Below are positions 51,253 through 64,000 of a DNA stretch of 64,000 nt, piece by piece (the first letter of the stretch is position 1; the number at the start of each line of letters is the position of its first letter). Below the pieces are notes generated by a model. It was given only the letters and a program-made list of their open reading frames with translations, did not search any database and was not told the DNA's origin. The translations under genes were made by a program, and so were the position numbers. Source of the stretch: Hybos culiciformis (taxonomy: Eukaryota > Arthropoda > Insecta > Diptera > Hybotidae); NCBI GenBank assembly GCA_964007475.1, contig OZ023273.1, forward strand, positions 131,186,732 through 131,250,731, given 5' to 3'.

Positions 51253-52379
51253 TTAAGGGGGTATTCTGGTATAGAAATTTGAAAAAATAATAAGCGGAAA
51301 ATGCTAATTTCGAAGTCGAGGAAGGTCCAATGTCTATGCAACAGGAATGGCAGATTGAATAAATGTAAGTCTAAAATATGATTTCATGACTTATGCCTTG
51401 AGCACAGCTAATGCCGCAAAGCAATTTTTGAAGGAATGTTCCGGAAACCTGTTCACAGCTAATTTTACCTGAAAGCAAAAAAATCAACTGCAAACAACTG
51501 CTTTTGTTTTTTTTATAATTGTGACAGAAAAACGCAGCAAAACCAAATTTCGATGCAAAAGAAACGCTGTGAAAAAGAAACAAAAAAATTATTTTGTGAC
51601 GTAGTCAATTCTTTCTGGAGCAAAAAAAAAAATAAATTCAGTTTTCTAATTAATTATGAAATAATTTTAAGAAATTCTTTTTACAAAAAATCAATAAAAT
51701 TAATATCTTTCGTTTTTCATAGTTTTTATTTAAAATAAATAAGAAATAACGCAGAAAATCGGTTTTTACGGTAGCTCAAAATTGCTTTGCGGTATTAGCT
51801 GTGCTCAAGGCATTAGACTGCGAGAAACTTTACGTGAAACTTTAAACGCGTTTTTCTCAAAACTGTCGTTTTTAAAACGATACCCATGATAACTCAAGTC
51901 CTACTGAACCGATTTACTTCATATTTTTTAGAGGTCTTCTTCATAGGCTTTTCTATTGCATGAACTATCCTCAGCGCTTACTATTTTTAAAAATTTCCAA
52001 AAACTAAAAAAAAGTGGTGCCAAAATAAATTTTTTTTTCAAGCAGTCGCCATTTTGTAAAATAAAATTTTTTTTCAACTTTTTTTAGTTACAACGGTAGA
52101 GGCATTCCTATAGATTAATAATGTTATTTTTTTTTTCAGTATGCCAGAAGGGTTGAATCGTGGGTATGGTCCACGTGCCAGCTTTTTGAGAGCCCCTACT
52201 TCATCAACTGCGAACTTTTTGAATTTTGAATTTTTTACTTTTTTTTTTTTTACTGTATTCTGTATTACATTAATAAATATCCTATAAAAAAATGAATAAT
52301 AAAAATATTGATTGGTTTTTTTTACAGCACTTCAAAAATTGCATTAAATTCGTACCTCTAGAACAGAAAAGCCCCTTAA
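51253..52379. mobile_element. Outer TIR element (TTAAGGGG ends) carrying a nested MITE
   Basis: The left end TTAAGGGGGTATTCTGGTAT and the inverse of the right end, TTAAGGGGCTTTTCTGTTCT, match at about four of five positions. TTAA at both ends may be the target duplication. Without the inner insertion the element would be about 705 bp. It has no transposase. Its interior includes GC-richer patches (for example around GCCAGAAGGGTTGAATCG). Confidence 0.65.
51391..51815. mobile_element. 419-bp nested MITE, Harbinger-like (TTA duplication)
   Basis: The element at 51394-51812 has about 38-bp inverted ends, TGCCTTGAGCACAGCTAATG and the near-exact inverse, with two or three mismatches. TTA flanks it on both sides (51391-51393 and 51813-51815), as in PIF/Harbinger insertions. 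It lies inside the outer TTAAGGGG element, so it inserted later. The open frames within it are not recognisable proteins. Confidence 0.85.
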
Positions 52380-55300
52380 GCTTAAATTTTTAAGGTACGC
52401 GAATTCGTTTGATTTTAAAAAGTTTTGGTAGAAAAAATTTATTCAAATTATATTTTTATTAAATAAAATTTTTATTGATGTTTGGTTTTTTTTTTACTTT
52501 AAGCCACAGAAATTTATTTTGCTATCAAGATATTAAAGTATTAATTTTTATATAAAAAATGGGCCAAAATGAAAAAAAAAATATTAATTTTATCTTAAAA
52601 TTGTTAAAACTGTACTTCTAGCAATTTAAGATGATTCAACATAATCTTCTAAATTTATTTTTTTTTTACGTTGTCTGGTAAAAAAAATTATTATTATTAT
52701 AATTATTATTATTATTATTTTCTATTGAAGGACTTTAATACTTACTTAAAGAAATATATTATATAAATTCATTTAAAATATAAAATCATTTTAAGACAAT
52801 TTAATGTATGTTTTATACTGACCATTAGAAAAAAAAGAAATAAATCATTCAAACTGATTTGTATTTAAAATAATAAGTAAAACAGGGGGTAAAAAATGAT
52901 ATATTAATAATGGATCTTATTACAAGTTTTATATAGAAAATATTAATAAAATGATGAAAACAAAATTACAAATTTATATGAAGATATATTACAAATTGTT
53001 GAATAAAAGATCCATATTATTAGTTTTTATGTAGATAATAATAATTACTCCTATTATGTACAATAAAAATTTATATACATAAATATTCTTAAAGACTCAT
53101 TCATTGACCACAATTATATTGTTAAAATTATAGTTGACGCAGTTGGAAGAAACTTATTGAATATAAATTATAATTCTATCCCAATTTATCTTGTAACATA
53201 CTTATAATAAGTTGTTATGTTATATAATCAACATAATAATTAAGAATGTTTTATATAAAATATTCTTAAACATTTGAGTGGTCAGGTTTATGGACCGGCA
53301 CTGTGTTTCATATTTTTTATTCCCAAAAATTTGTTTAGTTTAGTTAGCTTTGAAAATCATAGATTAGCCGAAATCCAAAGCGAGGAGGAGTCAAATAATT
53401 ATTACTCATACTCCTAGTTACTGGTTACGATTTTTAGATGATTGCAGTCTTCAATTTTTTTTGTAAAATGAACTAAAAACAATTGTTTTCTTCTCTTTGC
53501 TACAAAAAGTGTGAAATTTTACGGAAATGAAAGGTGTAATATGAAAGACTTGGTTAGTTTCGATACGTTTTATTTTTTTCACGCATGAATATACTTTTTT
53601 TCTTTATTTACTTCTTATGTTTATTACTTATATACATATGAATTATATTTTTCTATCTATTTTTAAAATTAAAGTTACACTTATAATACTAATATTCATA
53701 TTTAGAAAGGAAATAATTTTAATCAGGATTCGATGGGTTCTTAATTACATTCAATTACAATTTCAATTTAATTTTCATTATAATGTTAATAATATTATCT
53801 ATATTAATTTTTAAATTATTATATTATATTTATATTATTAAAATGACAGAATAAGGACCTTTAATTTCGCCCAAAAAACAAAAAAAAAATCGAATCGGAA
53901 ATTTAAAAACAATCAAATTTTTATATTGATTAATTATCTAACAATATTTAAAGTAAAATATAAATAAATTCATAATAAATTTAAGGAAATCAGAAACTTT
54001 TCAACAATTTAATTGAATTAACCCAAATCGACCCTTATCTATCTGTCACATCAAATTTTTCAGAAATCAATTTTTCTAAACTAAAAGAAAAAGTTTTATT
54101 TTATGACTTAAAAAAAAAATAAATAAAAATTTAAAGATAAATTTTAATTTCTTTATTTCTTATGATAAAATTATTGAGTATCATTTAAATGTTCTTTATT
54201 TCGAATAAATTTTTCAAAATTAAAAATTAATTTTTAGGCTAACTACATACATACTTATATCTATAATATAGAAATGAAAAAATTATACCATATAGTTTTA
54301 AGAAGTGCAAAATGTTGGTTATAGATCTTTAACTTTTTGGAATAAAAAAATAAAATATTCAGATAACTATGTTATAAACGATTATTGCATCTTCAATAGA
54401 CATTCAGTTCATATATGTATATTAGTTACAAATTTTTAAATAATAAATTATTGCTAATACAAAATGAAGATTGGACTACATAAATTTGTCTACCAAGCAA
54501 TTATCTATTATAAATACATAATATATAATGTAGTAGATTTTATAAGAAGCACAAAATTTCAAATAAGATTATAATTTTCAATATTTTGTAGAAGTATTAT
54601 AAATAATAATCAAATAATCACAATGATCAATGAAATAAAAAACCCTTAAAAATTTTTATGTTTTTTTTTGTAAGAATTTAAATATAAAATTTGTGTTACA
54701 ATAATTTTATTAAAGTAGGTACATACAATATGCTGAAATTTAAGAATTTTGAAAAAAATAAAAATGAAAAAAATAAAAAAATCAATCAGCTTAAGGCATT
54801 TATTTTCCTTTCATGGAAAGAAAAATAATCTTTTGCTGATTTTTTGTCAAAGATTTCTGGAAAAATTTTAATAAAACATGAAAGCAATTTTATCATATAA
54901 ATTAAAAAAAAAAAAGAAAGATTAAATGTTCATCTGATTTTCATAAAATGGGTAGAAAAAATTATGTTTATAAAAAATAAAAGGATAAAAATTGAACCTA
55001 CTATGTACTTACTTACATGAAATGATAAAACAACTTACAATGTCACTGTGCCAAGAAAGTCAACAGAATTCACTAAATATGAATATACGATATTATACAC
55101 CCTTATAAAAGCAAAAATCTAAAAGTTTCAAACAAAATATAACTTTCTTTTGCATCCTCCTAATTTTCAAAATATAAATTTTCCTTTTACTTCGATCAAT
55201 CACGGTATAAAATTAATTTTCCTGTGCAACATGAAACTAATCTAATTAAATTCTTAAAATTGGAAACCTTGGGCATTTTCTTTTTCTTCATTGTATTTTT

Positions 55301-58300
55301 TTTTTCAATAGAATCTCAACAATATTATACATAGTTAATAAAGGTATCAAGACTTCAAGCAAAATAAAATATTTGAAAAAAAAAAAAAAAATTAAACGAA
55401 ACATAATGAAAATTATTTTTTTTTTCTTTTTTTTAATAATTTTTCTACATTATTATGAATACTTTTTATTATAACACTTTAAAAAAAAATAATAATAACT
55501 TTTGTGCTACAAAAGAAACCTCCCACAAAATAATAAATTTTATTAGAAAATTTTCTTTACTTTTCCATCAGAGCGTTGCCAACAAAAAAAAAAAAAATTA
55601 AAATTATCGAAGCAGAAGAAAGTTATTCTTATATTTTACTCAATTAAAAAATAGTATGTACTAGGTGTTAGGCATGCTCAAAATAGAACTGTGCTATTAA
55701 GATACCTTTCATATTTTTCATGTTTTTGGGTTTAAGAATAATTCAGTTTTCTTAAGTTGTTGGTGTACATTTTGCCGTTTTAGAGAAGCGCTTGTTACAA
55801 ATCTCAAATTCTACTTTGAGTACAGTTTTAATATACGGTCATCTTCAAGAACATAAATTTGTAGAAAATAAAGTAATTTACATTAAATGTATACTTAAAG
55901 CAAGTATTAACTATGAATCTCTTCTTGTACTGATAAAATATCAATTATTATTAGAATGATGTGAAAAAACTGAAAACGATTTTGTATATTAGTACAAAAA
56001 ATTTTAAAATTTTAAATAAAAAAATAATAATATTATATTTTAACACGATTATTTAATTATTTTCCATAAGGATTAACACTAAAATATAACGCTCTCCGAG
56101 CTAAAATCAAATCAAATCAAAAACTTTAAATAATAAACTGAAGTATCTACTAAGTGCTTTAAAATTTCATCGTCAATGGTTATTTGATTAATTCATTGTG
56201 TTTTAGCTTTTAGGATAATAGTGGTTTTAGTGTTCAATTATCAAGTTAATTCAATTTTAATTTGAAATTTTTTATCGTAAGTTATTCTTTCATTCAAGAG
56301 TCCATCAATTTTTTCAATTATTTTTGTAATAATATGATAAAAATATTAATTTTTGAACAACATATCGGTTAATATTTCAAAATTTAGACAAAACTTTAGT
56401 AATAAATGTGGGACTATTCGTTTAATGTAAACGATAACTTTTTACCCATTTTTATATTGTTAAATATTACTGAATTGTTAAACTAACATATAATTTAAAT
56501 GTTTTACTCAACTTTATTATAAAACAAAAATTATATGAACTTATAATCTGTTTTCTTTAATAAGGTACTTTAAGTGTAACAAAAGCAAACTTTACTCAAT
56601 AAAAAATAAATTAGGTATCTAAATAAAAATTTTCATAATAGCTTTATTTCTTATATATAGAGTTGAGAAAAATACACTTCAAAAAAGTATCTTATTACTT
56701 ATTTTTTAATATTAATTATATTTATACACTATCAAAGTTTATTACAGACAATTTTTTTTATCACATTAACAAGAGATAATAAGTAATTATTTATTTTTGT
56801 CGGAAAAATATAATAGTAGGTATATTTAAGGATTAAAAATAATGTCGCCATATTAAATAAGGTTTTCTATTTTACGGATTCCATTTGTTTCAAATTATTT
56901 ATTTTGATATTTAAACCGATGGTGTTTTTGGTCGAGTAAAAAATTATATTTAATCTGACTTATTATAACATTAGAGAATCACATCATTTCTCAGTCTCAA
57001 AGTTCTAACATCCAAATTTGGTAAATTTTTTAAATTAACATATAATTATCATTGAACTATTATCTCGAGTATTTGAGTTAAGTTTTATGTGTTACATCGA
57101 TTCTTGATGCTCAAAACAAAACTAATTCGTACTAACTATTATTTTTTGTCAATATTTTTCCACTTACCTTAAAATCTGATACATTAATTTGTTAAATAAA
57201 TTTAAAAGTAAGATCTTTAAAATTTTGTCAAAAAATATTCCTCTTGCTTCTTACCTGGAATGAAAATAAAAAATAATAATTTAATAATTATTAAACTTTG
57301 GCATTGTTAACATAATATACACTTGCGAGACGTCGACACTTTGTAACTCTTTAGATTCTGTACTAAGTCATAATTTCAATTGATTTTTTAATTTTTTTTT
57401 TGAAGTAAAATTTCTTCAGGGGTACGATGTGTTATTTAGGGTGAATTGAAGAAAAATGCGCTCACGTGTGTGATTAATAAAAAATAACCTTAAAGTCAGT
57501 GTAACTAGAAAAATGAGCTCCATTTTGGAAATCCATTTCATTTGCTTGAAATAATCTGGAAGATTGTATAATCCATTAATATTCCAGTAATGAGATAAAG
57601 GTTTAACAGGGTTTCCCGAACAGGGTTATACTAAATACTTTTTAATATTAAGCATCATTACAGAGAAACTTTCGCACTTCTTCCCGTGACTCACATATAA
57701 AATAGTTTTATTCTTTTGAAAATCAAAACATAAAATTGTTTGGTTTAATACATTTTCTATGGTAATTAGAATTACTAATTAGAGATCATAGCAACCAAAT
57801 ACCTATTACAAAAATTGTGTACAAATATTCTATACAAATATTTTAAAACAAAAGCTGTACTGAATGTGGAAATAAAGCATACGTAAATAGCTTATATCAA
57901 AAATAAATTGCGATTATTAAAAAAGAAACCTATTAAAATAATATTTTTCCATTAAAAGCTTATAAATAAAAATTTATAAACGTATAAAATATAAAATGAC
58001 AGAGAGTCAAAGTTCTGGCAAAAAAGAAAACTATAAAAATAATTAATTAGGACTTTCAATGTTATTTAATTATATTTTTGATAATTATGAAAAAAAAACA
58101 TATATAAACTTTGTCCAAAGGTATTTTATATTAAAAAAAAACATAATTTTGAACTTGATTTTTAATTCATTCTGTTTTTAATATTTATTTTAAACTATTT
58201 TATTTTCAACTGTTTATATAAATAAATTTCATAATCTTTTAGTTTTGAAAAGTCTGAAAACTCATTATTTGAGCCGTTTATTTTGAAAGTGGTTTAAGTC

Positions 58301-58480
58301 CATTTTTCAAAAAAAAAAAGTTAATGATAACAATAAACACAATATGTAAGCAACAAAATCCCGTTGTTGTTATTGTTTCCTTAAAAACTAAAAGAAGAAG
58401 TAATCTTCCTACCTCTGATGGTTGACGTCATGAAATATTTAATTAAAGTTACCTAAGCTATTGTAAAAGATTACGTAAGA
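52380..58480. other. AT-rich DNA without recognisable gene
   Basis: An ATT-type microsatellite lies at about 52688-52720. No exon or inverted-repeat element could be supported in the rest. Confidence 0.5.
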
Positions 58481-59035
58481 CAATGGTTCCCAACCTTTTG
58501 AAATATTTGTACCCCTTGATAATGATTTGAATCTTTACGTACCCCTAAAAAAGAGTGCATACAGGTTATAACAAACGGAATAAAAAATTTTAACGCACGT
58601 TGTGATTAGATACGCCTCGCTTTGTTAGCACTAAAATTGATCCAGCATCATCGTTTCAAAATCACTGCGAGTTTTCATGTTATTTCTCAAGTCAATGGGT
58701 TCATCTTTTGCGTTATCATTATCAGTGTCAACAATCTTGTCTAATGAAATTGTGAAGGCGTTTCTAATCCAATTATCGATATTAAAAGTTGGAGGAATGA
58801 TACCATCAACATTTTTTTTGAAGATTTTGTTATGAGTTTTAGTATACTTATTTGAAATGTACACAATTATACACAATTCACAAAATTTTGGAAAGAAAAT
58901 TAGATTTTGAAATTATGTGTAAGCCGTAAAAAGGATATACATATATTTTTTTTCAATACGAACAGATCCACGTACCTCTCAGAATTGGTTAACGTACCCT
59001 CAAGGGGTCCATGGACCCCAGGTTGGGAATTTCTG
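58481..59035 (-). mobile_element. hAT deletion derivative (555 bp) with transposase relic
   Basis: The left end is CAATGGTTCCCAACCT. The right end AGGTTGGGAATTTCTG is its inverse with three mismatches; these resemble the CAGTGGTTCCCAACC ends of many hAT elements. Inner subterminal stretches (GTACCCCTTGATAATG; CAAGGGGTCCATGGACCCC) are also related. The 8-bp flanks (ACGTAAGA and CTCTCCTA) no longer match, so the copy is old. It encloses a minus-strand transposase fragment. Confidence 0.8.
58631..58876 (-). pseudogene. hAT transposase C-terminal fragment (SCAND3/ZBED-like)
   Basis: The open frame contains IDNWIRNAFTISLDKI, then DEPIDLRNNMKTRSDFETMM and LDQF before TAG. This resembles the stretch of SCAND3/FAM200/ZBED5-type hAT proteins that precedes the conserved C-terminal dimerisation region (pattern NW.R.PF, then DLR.D, then F..M.L..FW). 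The expected Trp after Phe is a TAG stop, one base from TGG. The C-terminal hAT dimerisation motif, DDE core and BED finger are missing. It is inactive. Confidence 0.6.
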
Positions 59036-62000
59036 CTCTCCTACTAAATTTTTAAACGAAAAATTTAGGTAAAATCTCGTAATGTTGAACAAAAAACATA
59101 AAATTCGAATAACGTATTTGCAAGGGCGTCGCATATGATTTTTTCAATGGACTAGGGCCACAGAGATTAAATTGCAGATTTTTATTTAAAAAAGAAAATA
59201 AACTGAGACTGAAATCGTTTTTATAAACACAGCTTAAGTCTTTATTAGAAATTTTTCAGGAGAGCAGTTTAAAGATTTTAATCTTTAGAACAAAGAACTC
59301 ATTCCGCTCTATCTTTCTTCACAATTTAATTTTTTTGTTAGCGTTAATCTTAATTTATTTCAATTTATTATGTAAAAAAATTCACAAAACTTAATTTGAA
59401 TTTTCATCTAATGTTTTTGTAAAAAAAAAAAAAAAATCAAAATAAATAAATAAAAACATAAATTTTTTCGTCAAAATTTTTTACTCTTCGTCATGAATCA
59501 TTTATTAAATTTTTTTTTCTTGTTTTTGATATTGACATCTTCGCTCTTCCAAAAAAATCTACAAAGATGTTTTTTTATATTCAAAAAATGAATGTGGGTA
59601 AAAATAAATAGATACAATATCTGAATGTATTCTGTGTATAAATTATCTGAATATAAACCACGACTGTGTAAAAAGGTTGTATAGGAATAAATGAACCGAA
59701 ATGTTGGGAACTACACAATATTATATATCTTATAAGAAGTGAACTTCAAATATTATTACTATTAAATGTATATTCGGGATTAAAGTTTTATTAAATGTAC
59801 ATACACTCCCTCAAATCGAACTCCTTTTGTGTTTTTTTTAATAATAAATAATAAGATAATAATTAAATATTCTATAAATTATCAAGTTCGCGTCTTTAGT
59901 AATGATGGTAAAGAAAAGAGTCAGAAAAGTGTTATAAATTTTATTATAAAATTATTATGTGTTAATTATAAAACAAATATTTTTGGTGACTATAAAGACC
60001 AATAACACAATTTAAATAAGTCTATTAAAATCACAATGAAAATCAGATTGGAAAGATTATTTAATCATAAATTATTTCAAATTAAAAACGGTGATTTTTA
60101 AAAATATAGTTTCTAATACCCAAAAGAACCAAGAAATCAAAAAAAAACCAAGAGTCAGTTTTAACCAATTTTTATAAAACTTATAAGAATTTTTTCATTT
60201 GTATAGTTTATTAAGTTTTATAGACAACATAAAAAGTTTTTAAAATTAAAAACAAAACTTTTTTTTAATGAAAAAGAAAATGTTTGCATTTAGTTTTGAC
60301 CATAAAAAAAATTAAAGTTTAAAACTACCACCCGAAAGCGAATTAAAATTTATAAAACCAAAGTATTATAATTTTTTGTTAAATTCAGAATTATTATAAA
60401 CTTTAAAAATGTTTATTTATTTGCCTTCTTCTTTTGCTTCCTACAAGCGCATCATATTTTCAAGGAAAACTATTTGCAAATTATATAAAATTTTTCAGTG
60501 AAATATTCCATTGCGCTTGTAAAATTAATAATTATAAAAAATTAACCAACATTTTTTGAATAAAAATAATACAATTTATGGAAAAATATATTTCATACTT
60601 AAGTATTTTACATTTTAAATATTAAATAAAACCATCCGAGAACCATTAAGATGCTTGGATTGAAGTTTTTTAAGAGGAAGAAAAATAAGAAATTTATAGT
60701 CTTACCAAAGGAACCTATTTATCTTAACTAACAATTATTTTCGCTTCTATATTTCTGTTTCATTTAAATCTTAATTTTTTTTCACATTTCAAAATTTATA
60801 GTTTAGAAGGCAAACTATTTAACAGGTTCTAATTTATATAAACTAGAATGCTTTTCCATGTTTTGTTTTAAACAGAGGTTTCTAAACTGCCTTGATCAGT
60901 CAAAATATGTTTTTTATGGTACGAAATATGTAAAATAAATGACATAGTGCAGCCTAATCAAAATTATTTTTTTTTCTGTGTGTGTAATGTGTATTTTATA
61001 TTATTTCCAGAGTATTATTAAGTTCTAATAATAATTGATTTGGTTCATCAATTTAATTATTCACTCCCAGTAAAACATTTTTTTAAAATTTAATATGAAA
61101 TAAAATTAAATCAAATGAAATAATATGAATTTAAAGGAGGGAAGAATAATAATTTTTGAACAACTAAGTAATTTCTTATATATATATAAATTAATAAAAG
61201 AAAAAATATTACGTATGTATGAACTTATAAACTCATTTATCGAGTACTTAATTTAATTTAAATTATATTAATTTTTTCTATTCAATCACTCATCTATAAT
61301 CTATATAAATCGTTATGAGTTTTAAAATATTTTTTTTCACAAAAATTCTATTTCCAAATAATATTATATACTACGTATTATGATTTGTAAAATTGTAGAA
61401 CATTATTCTGTGAACAGAACATTAATAAAATTTAATATTTACTTTATGTTCTTCAGAAATATTTAATCTACAACTACAACCGTATACAATTAACTTTTAG
61501 AGAGTTTTAAATGCTGGAACATGAAAATGTAAAAATAATGTTTAATTTTAGAAACTGCGGTTACCATTAAGATATATATTAAATATTACGATAATCACGG
61601 GAAATTTTCGAAAGATGATGAATAACAAAAAAATAACTTTTAGATATGTTATATTTAACAGGTTGGAAATCAATATTTCTCTGCAATACTTAATTTAATG
61701 CTACTGGTTGTTTATAGTTATAGTCCTGAGATTTTTGGAGATAATTTTAGCATAGTTTAACTTTGAGAACTATACATAACTGAGTTATGAAGAGCTTTTT
61801 CATGATTATCATATAATGAGAAGTAAAGATTAATTTACGTTTATTACCCTTTAAAGGAAATTCAAACGATTTTTCCATTTTCTTTATTTCTAAGCTAATC
61901 TTGTAAATTATTTCTTTTATCAAATTTCGAAAAAATAATTTTATTAAGGGATAAAAATTACCATTAGAATTTAATTCTTAGAATATTATCATCCAAACAC

Positions 62001-64000
62001 CTTGTATAAATAATATTATGCATTTAAATTTATTATTATTATGATGAGCAGCAGATATTTAGAATTCTAAATAATATTGAAAATTTTCTAGATGTGTTTT
62101 ATATTTATGTACGTGTACGCTATGAGATAGTATCTTCATTTTTTTTTATAAAAAAAATATTAATATTAAAGAAAGAATATTTAAATTAAATATATATGAA
62201 AAAAAATAAAAAATAAAAATAGAGATAAAAATTTTTTAAAGAAAATAATGCAGACCAAAGGGAATAATTTTAATTTAAAGATTTATTATGTTCTTTTTGG
62301 ATTCTAAAATAAGTTATTACCTGTTAAAGGTAAAGTTTAATGTACAGTGCACACAAGTAAAGATAATATTACTGCAAATTTAAATATCATCAGCTCAATA
62401 TAAATATTTAATGATTTTAAAATTAAGGGTGCTTTTTATTCACATTCTTGATAAAATCTTATATATAATATATGCAATGCATACATTACAAATTGTATTA
62501 TTATATGGTAAAACTTAACGACGGTAAAAACTTGAACATCTGCTTTCAAAATTTCTCTAAGATTTTTGTTGTTTTTGTTTTTCTTTTATAACAGTGATGG
62601 AAATTTAAAACAAATTAAAAAAAAATGTTAAACAAAAATTTAAGATATTTTTTTATACTACTTATTTCCGTAAATATAATTTTTCGGTTTTGGAAACAAG
62701 GTTCGGGAACAATATAAATGAAGCCAGTGCAATATATTCCTAGCTCACAGCAATAAAGAAATTCAGCAAAATGTGAAGAAAAATAATAAAAATAATAAGA
62801 ATAAGATATTGTATCATTAACCCACGAATCAAACATATGTTCTTCAGTGTTTTATCTAAATTACGAATAAGAAATATGAAAAAAAAAAATGAAAAATATT
62901 ATTTTTCAAACTAAATGAAATAATTTGTTTTTTTTTTTTTGTTTTACTTAATAACGTGGAACAAAATTGCACTAAATAAAAAACCAATCACATAAAAGAG
63001 AATTTATATTCTTCTCCAATGAAGGTATAATGTAAAATTTTCTGCATGAGGGTGCTGCCTTCTAGTAATTCGTTTTCACTACCGTCAGTGTAATAAATGT
63101 TCTACTATGTGTAGTTTTTATGCGTTACAAAATATTTCATTTTGCACGCAATAAATTAGAACAAGTGAAAAAAAAATTTATTTTTTTTATTTTTATATTC
63201 CCTTGTTCATATTTGAAAAAAATTAAATGGAAATAGAATAAAATGATATTCCAAAGTTCGATCAAACTCAGATTTAATATAAATCTTAAACTATATGCTG
63301 CTGTATTAAAATAACAAAATTAAAATTTATTATCTTAGAAAAATATAATAATTCAATGTTTTAAAAATATAAAAATTATGTGTCACCAATTTGTAAAATA
63401 TTAAACAAAATGGAAATTTAAATATAAGAACAAGGAACTAAAAAAGCTCAAATTTTCCTCTTCATAAGTTTTTTTCTAAATCCAAGTCTTTTGCATTTGA
63501 CCATTTTCACTTTGCTCGTTACTTTTATATTCAACAATGATCTAAGATTCCAAGAAGAAAATGAAAAATTTATAATATTTGTTCGTATTTAAACCATTAT
63601 TATTCAAATAGAAATTCATACACTTACCTTATATTGAAGGCGAAAAAAAAACTTTTTTCTATACATCATATAATTTCTCTTCCAATCATATTTTTTCCAT
63701 CCAAGTCATTTTTTTTTCTACAAATTAATATGAATTTTACAAAAACAAAATATTTATGCTCCTAATATAAACAAAAGAAAAATCATATATTTATGACGTA
63801 CATATGTATAAAACATCCATCCACCTACTAACTATGTAATGTTGTACGCATCAGGCTTTCTTTCAAAAAAAAATAATAATAATAATAAAAAATCATAAAT
63901 GTTTATTTAGAACGCATTGTGCTTTTTCTTGGTTTCATAAATTTCATTAATAAATTTTCAGTTTTATAATTTTATGAGTTTTTTTTTTTTTTATTACTTT
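59036..64000. other. AT-rich DNA without recognisable gene
   Basis: No exon could be supported. A short GC-richer scrap at about 59120-59165 (GGGCGTCGCATATG) may be a decayed transposon end. A donor-like AAGGTAAGTG on the minus strand near 63630 has only a short, unconvincing frame before it. Confidence 0.5.

Larger units (their letters stand above)
17787..64000 (-). other. Probable 5' intron (or upstream flank) of beat
   Basis: The exon ending at 17786 begins in mid-codon, so at least one upstream exon exists. None with a start codon, a hydrophobic signal and a phase-1 donor could be recognised up to the window end. If the exon is beyond 64000, this 46-kb stretch is a single intron. Large 5' introns are common in insect guidance genes, but this assignment is inferred. 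Confidence 0.45.

Noticed and set aside
51371..51738. Frames on both strands near the nested MITE
   Set aside because: They cross the inverted terminal repeats of the MITE and have no recognisable domain.
63625..63720. Donor-like AAGGTAAGTG on the minus strand, considered as an upstream beat exon
   Set aside because: The only ATG frame leading to it is 13 codons, basic and not hydrophobic, and its phase 0 does not fit the phase needed by the exon at 17786.

Overview
The window is about three-quarters or more A+T and carries long poly-A/poly-T tracts, TATATA microsatellites and many short inverted-repeat transposons. The one gene I can assemble is a spliced, two-immunoglobulin-domain protein of the insect Beaten path (Beat) family. 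This points to an insect nuclear genome. The frequent TACATATGTA-type motifs would suit a fly, but that is only a guess.

The gene lies on the minus strand. Four exons with GT-AG junctions and consistent reading phases (17786-17578, 17232-17097, 11547-11285, 11152-10793) give 321 continuous codons: Ig1, Ig2 and a hydrophobic C-terminal tail. The last exon has the stop. The first decoded exon starts in the middle of the protein, so the start codon and signal peptide lie at higher coordinates. I could not find them in the window, so everything from 17787 to 64000 may be one very large 5' intron. The protein should act outside the cell or at its surface in neuronal recognition, if it behaves like known Beats.

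The remaining DNA is non-coding and dominated by repeats. From left to right: a minisatellite (about 1.89-2.23 and 3.46-3.52 kb) split by a 1226-bp TIR element with a 5S rRNA-like core (2230-3455); a short hairpin (3690-3763); a tRNA-like SINE head (7470-7565); the beat exons; a 380-bp foldback MITE (18077-18456); a hAT MITE with a perfect 8-bp target duplication (24618-25262); a dense array of about 36 short, alternately oriented motifs around a GC-rich core (27856-29068); a pogo/Tigger-like deletion derivative with a broken zinc-finger relic (45055-45735); a second 5S-core TIR element, 1225 bp and in the opposite orientation (46720-47944); a nested pair of MITEs (51253-52379 containing 51394-51812); and a hAT transposase relic (58481-59035).

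The two strongest candidates for something undescribed are the 27.9-29.1 kb alternating-motif array and the pair of about 1.23-kb elements. Those two elements share a 5S-like Pol III core plus an A-rich tract but have different, internally repetitive arms and different termini. I saw no rRNA gene, intact tRNA gene, CRISPR array, bacterial operon or intact transposase. Most short open reading frames look like by-products of low complexity.
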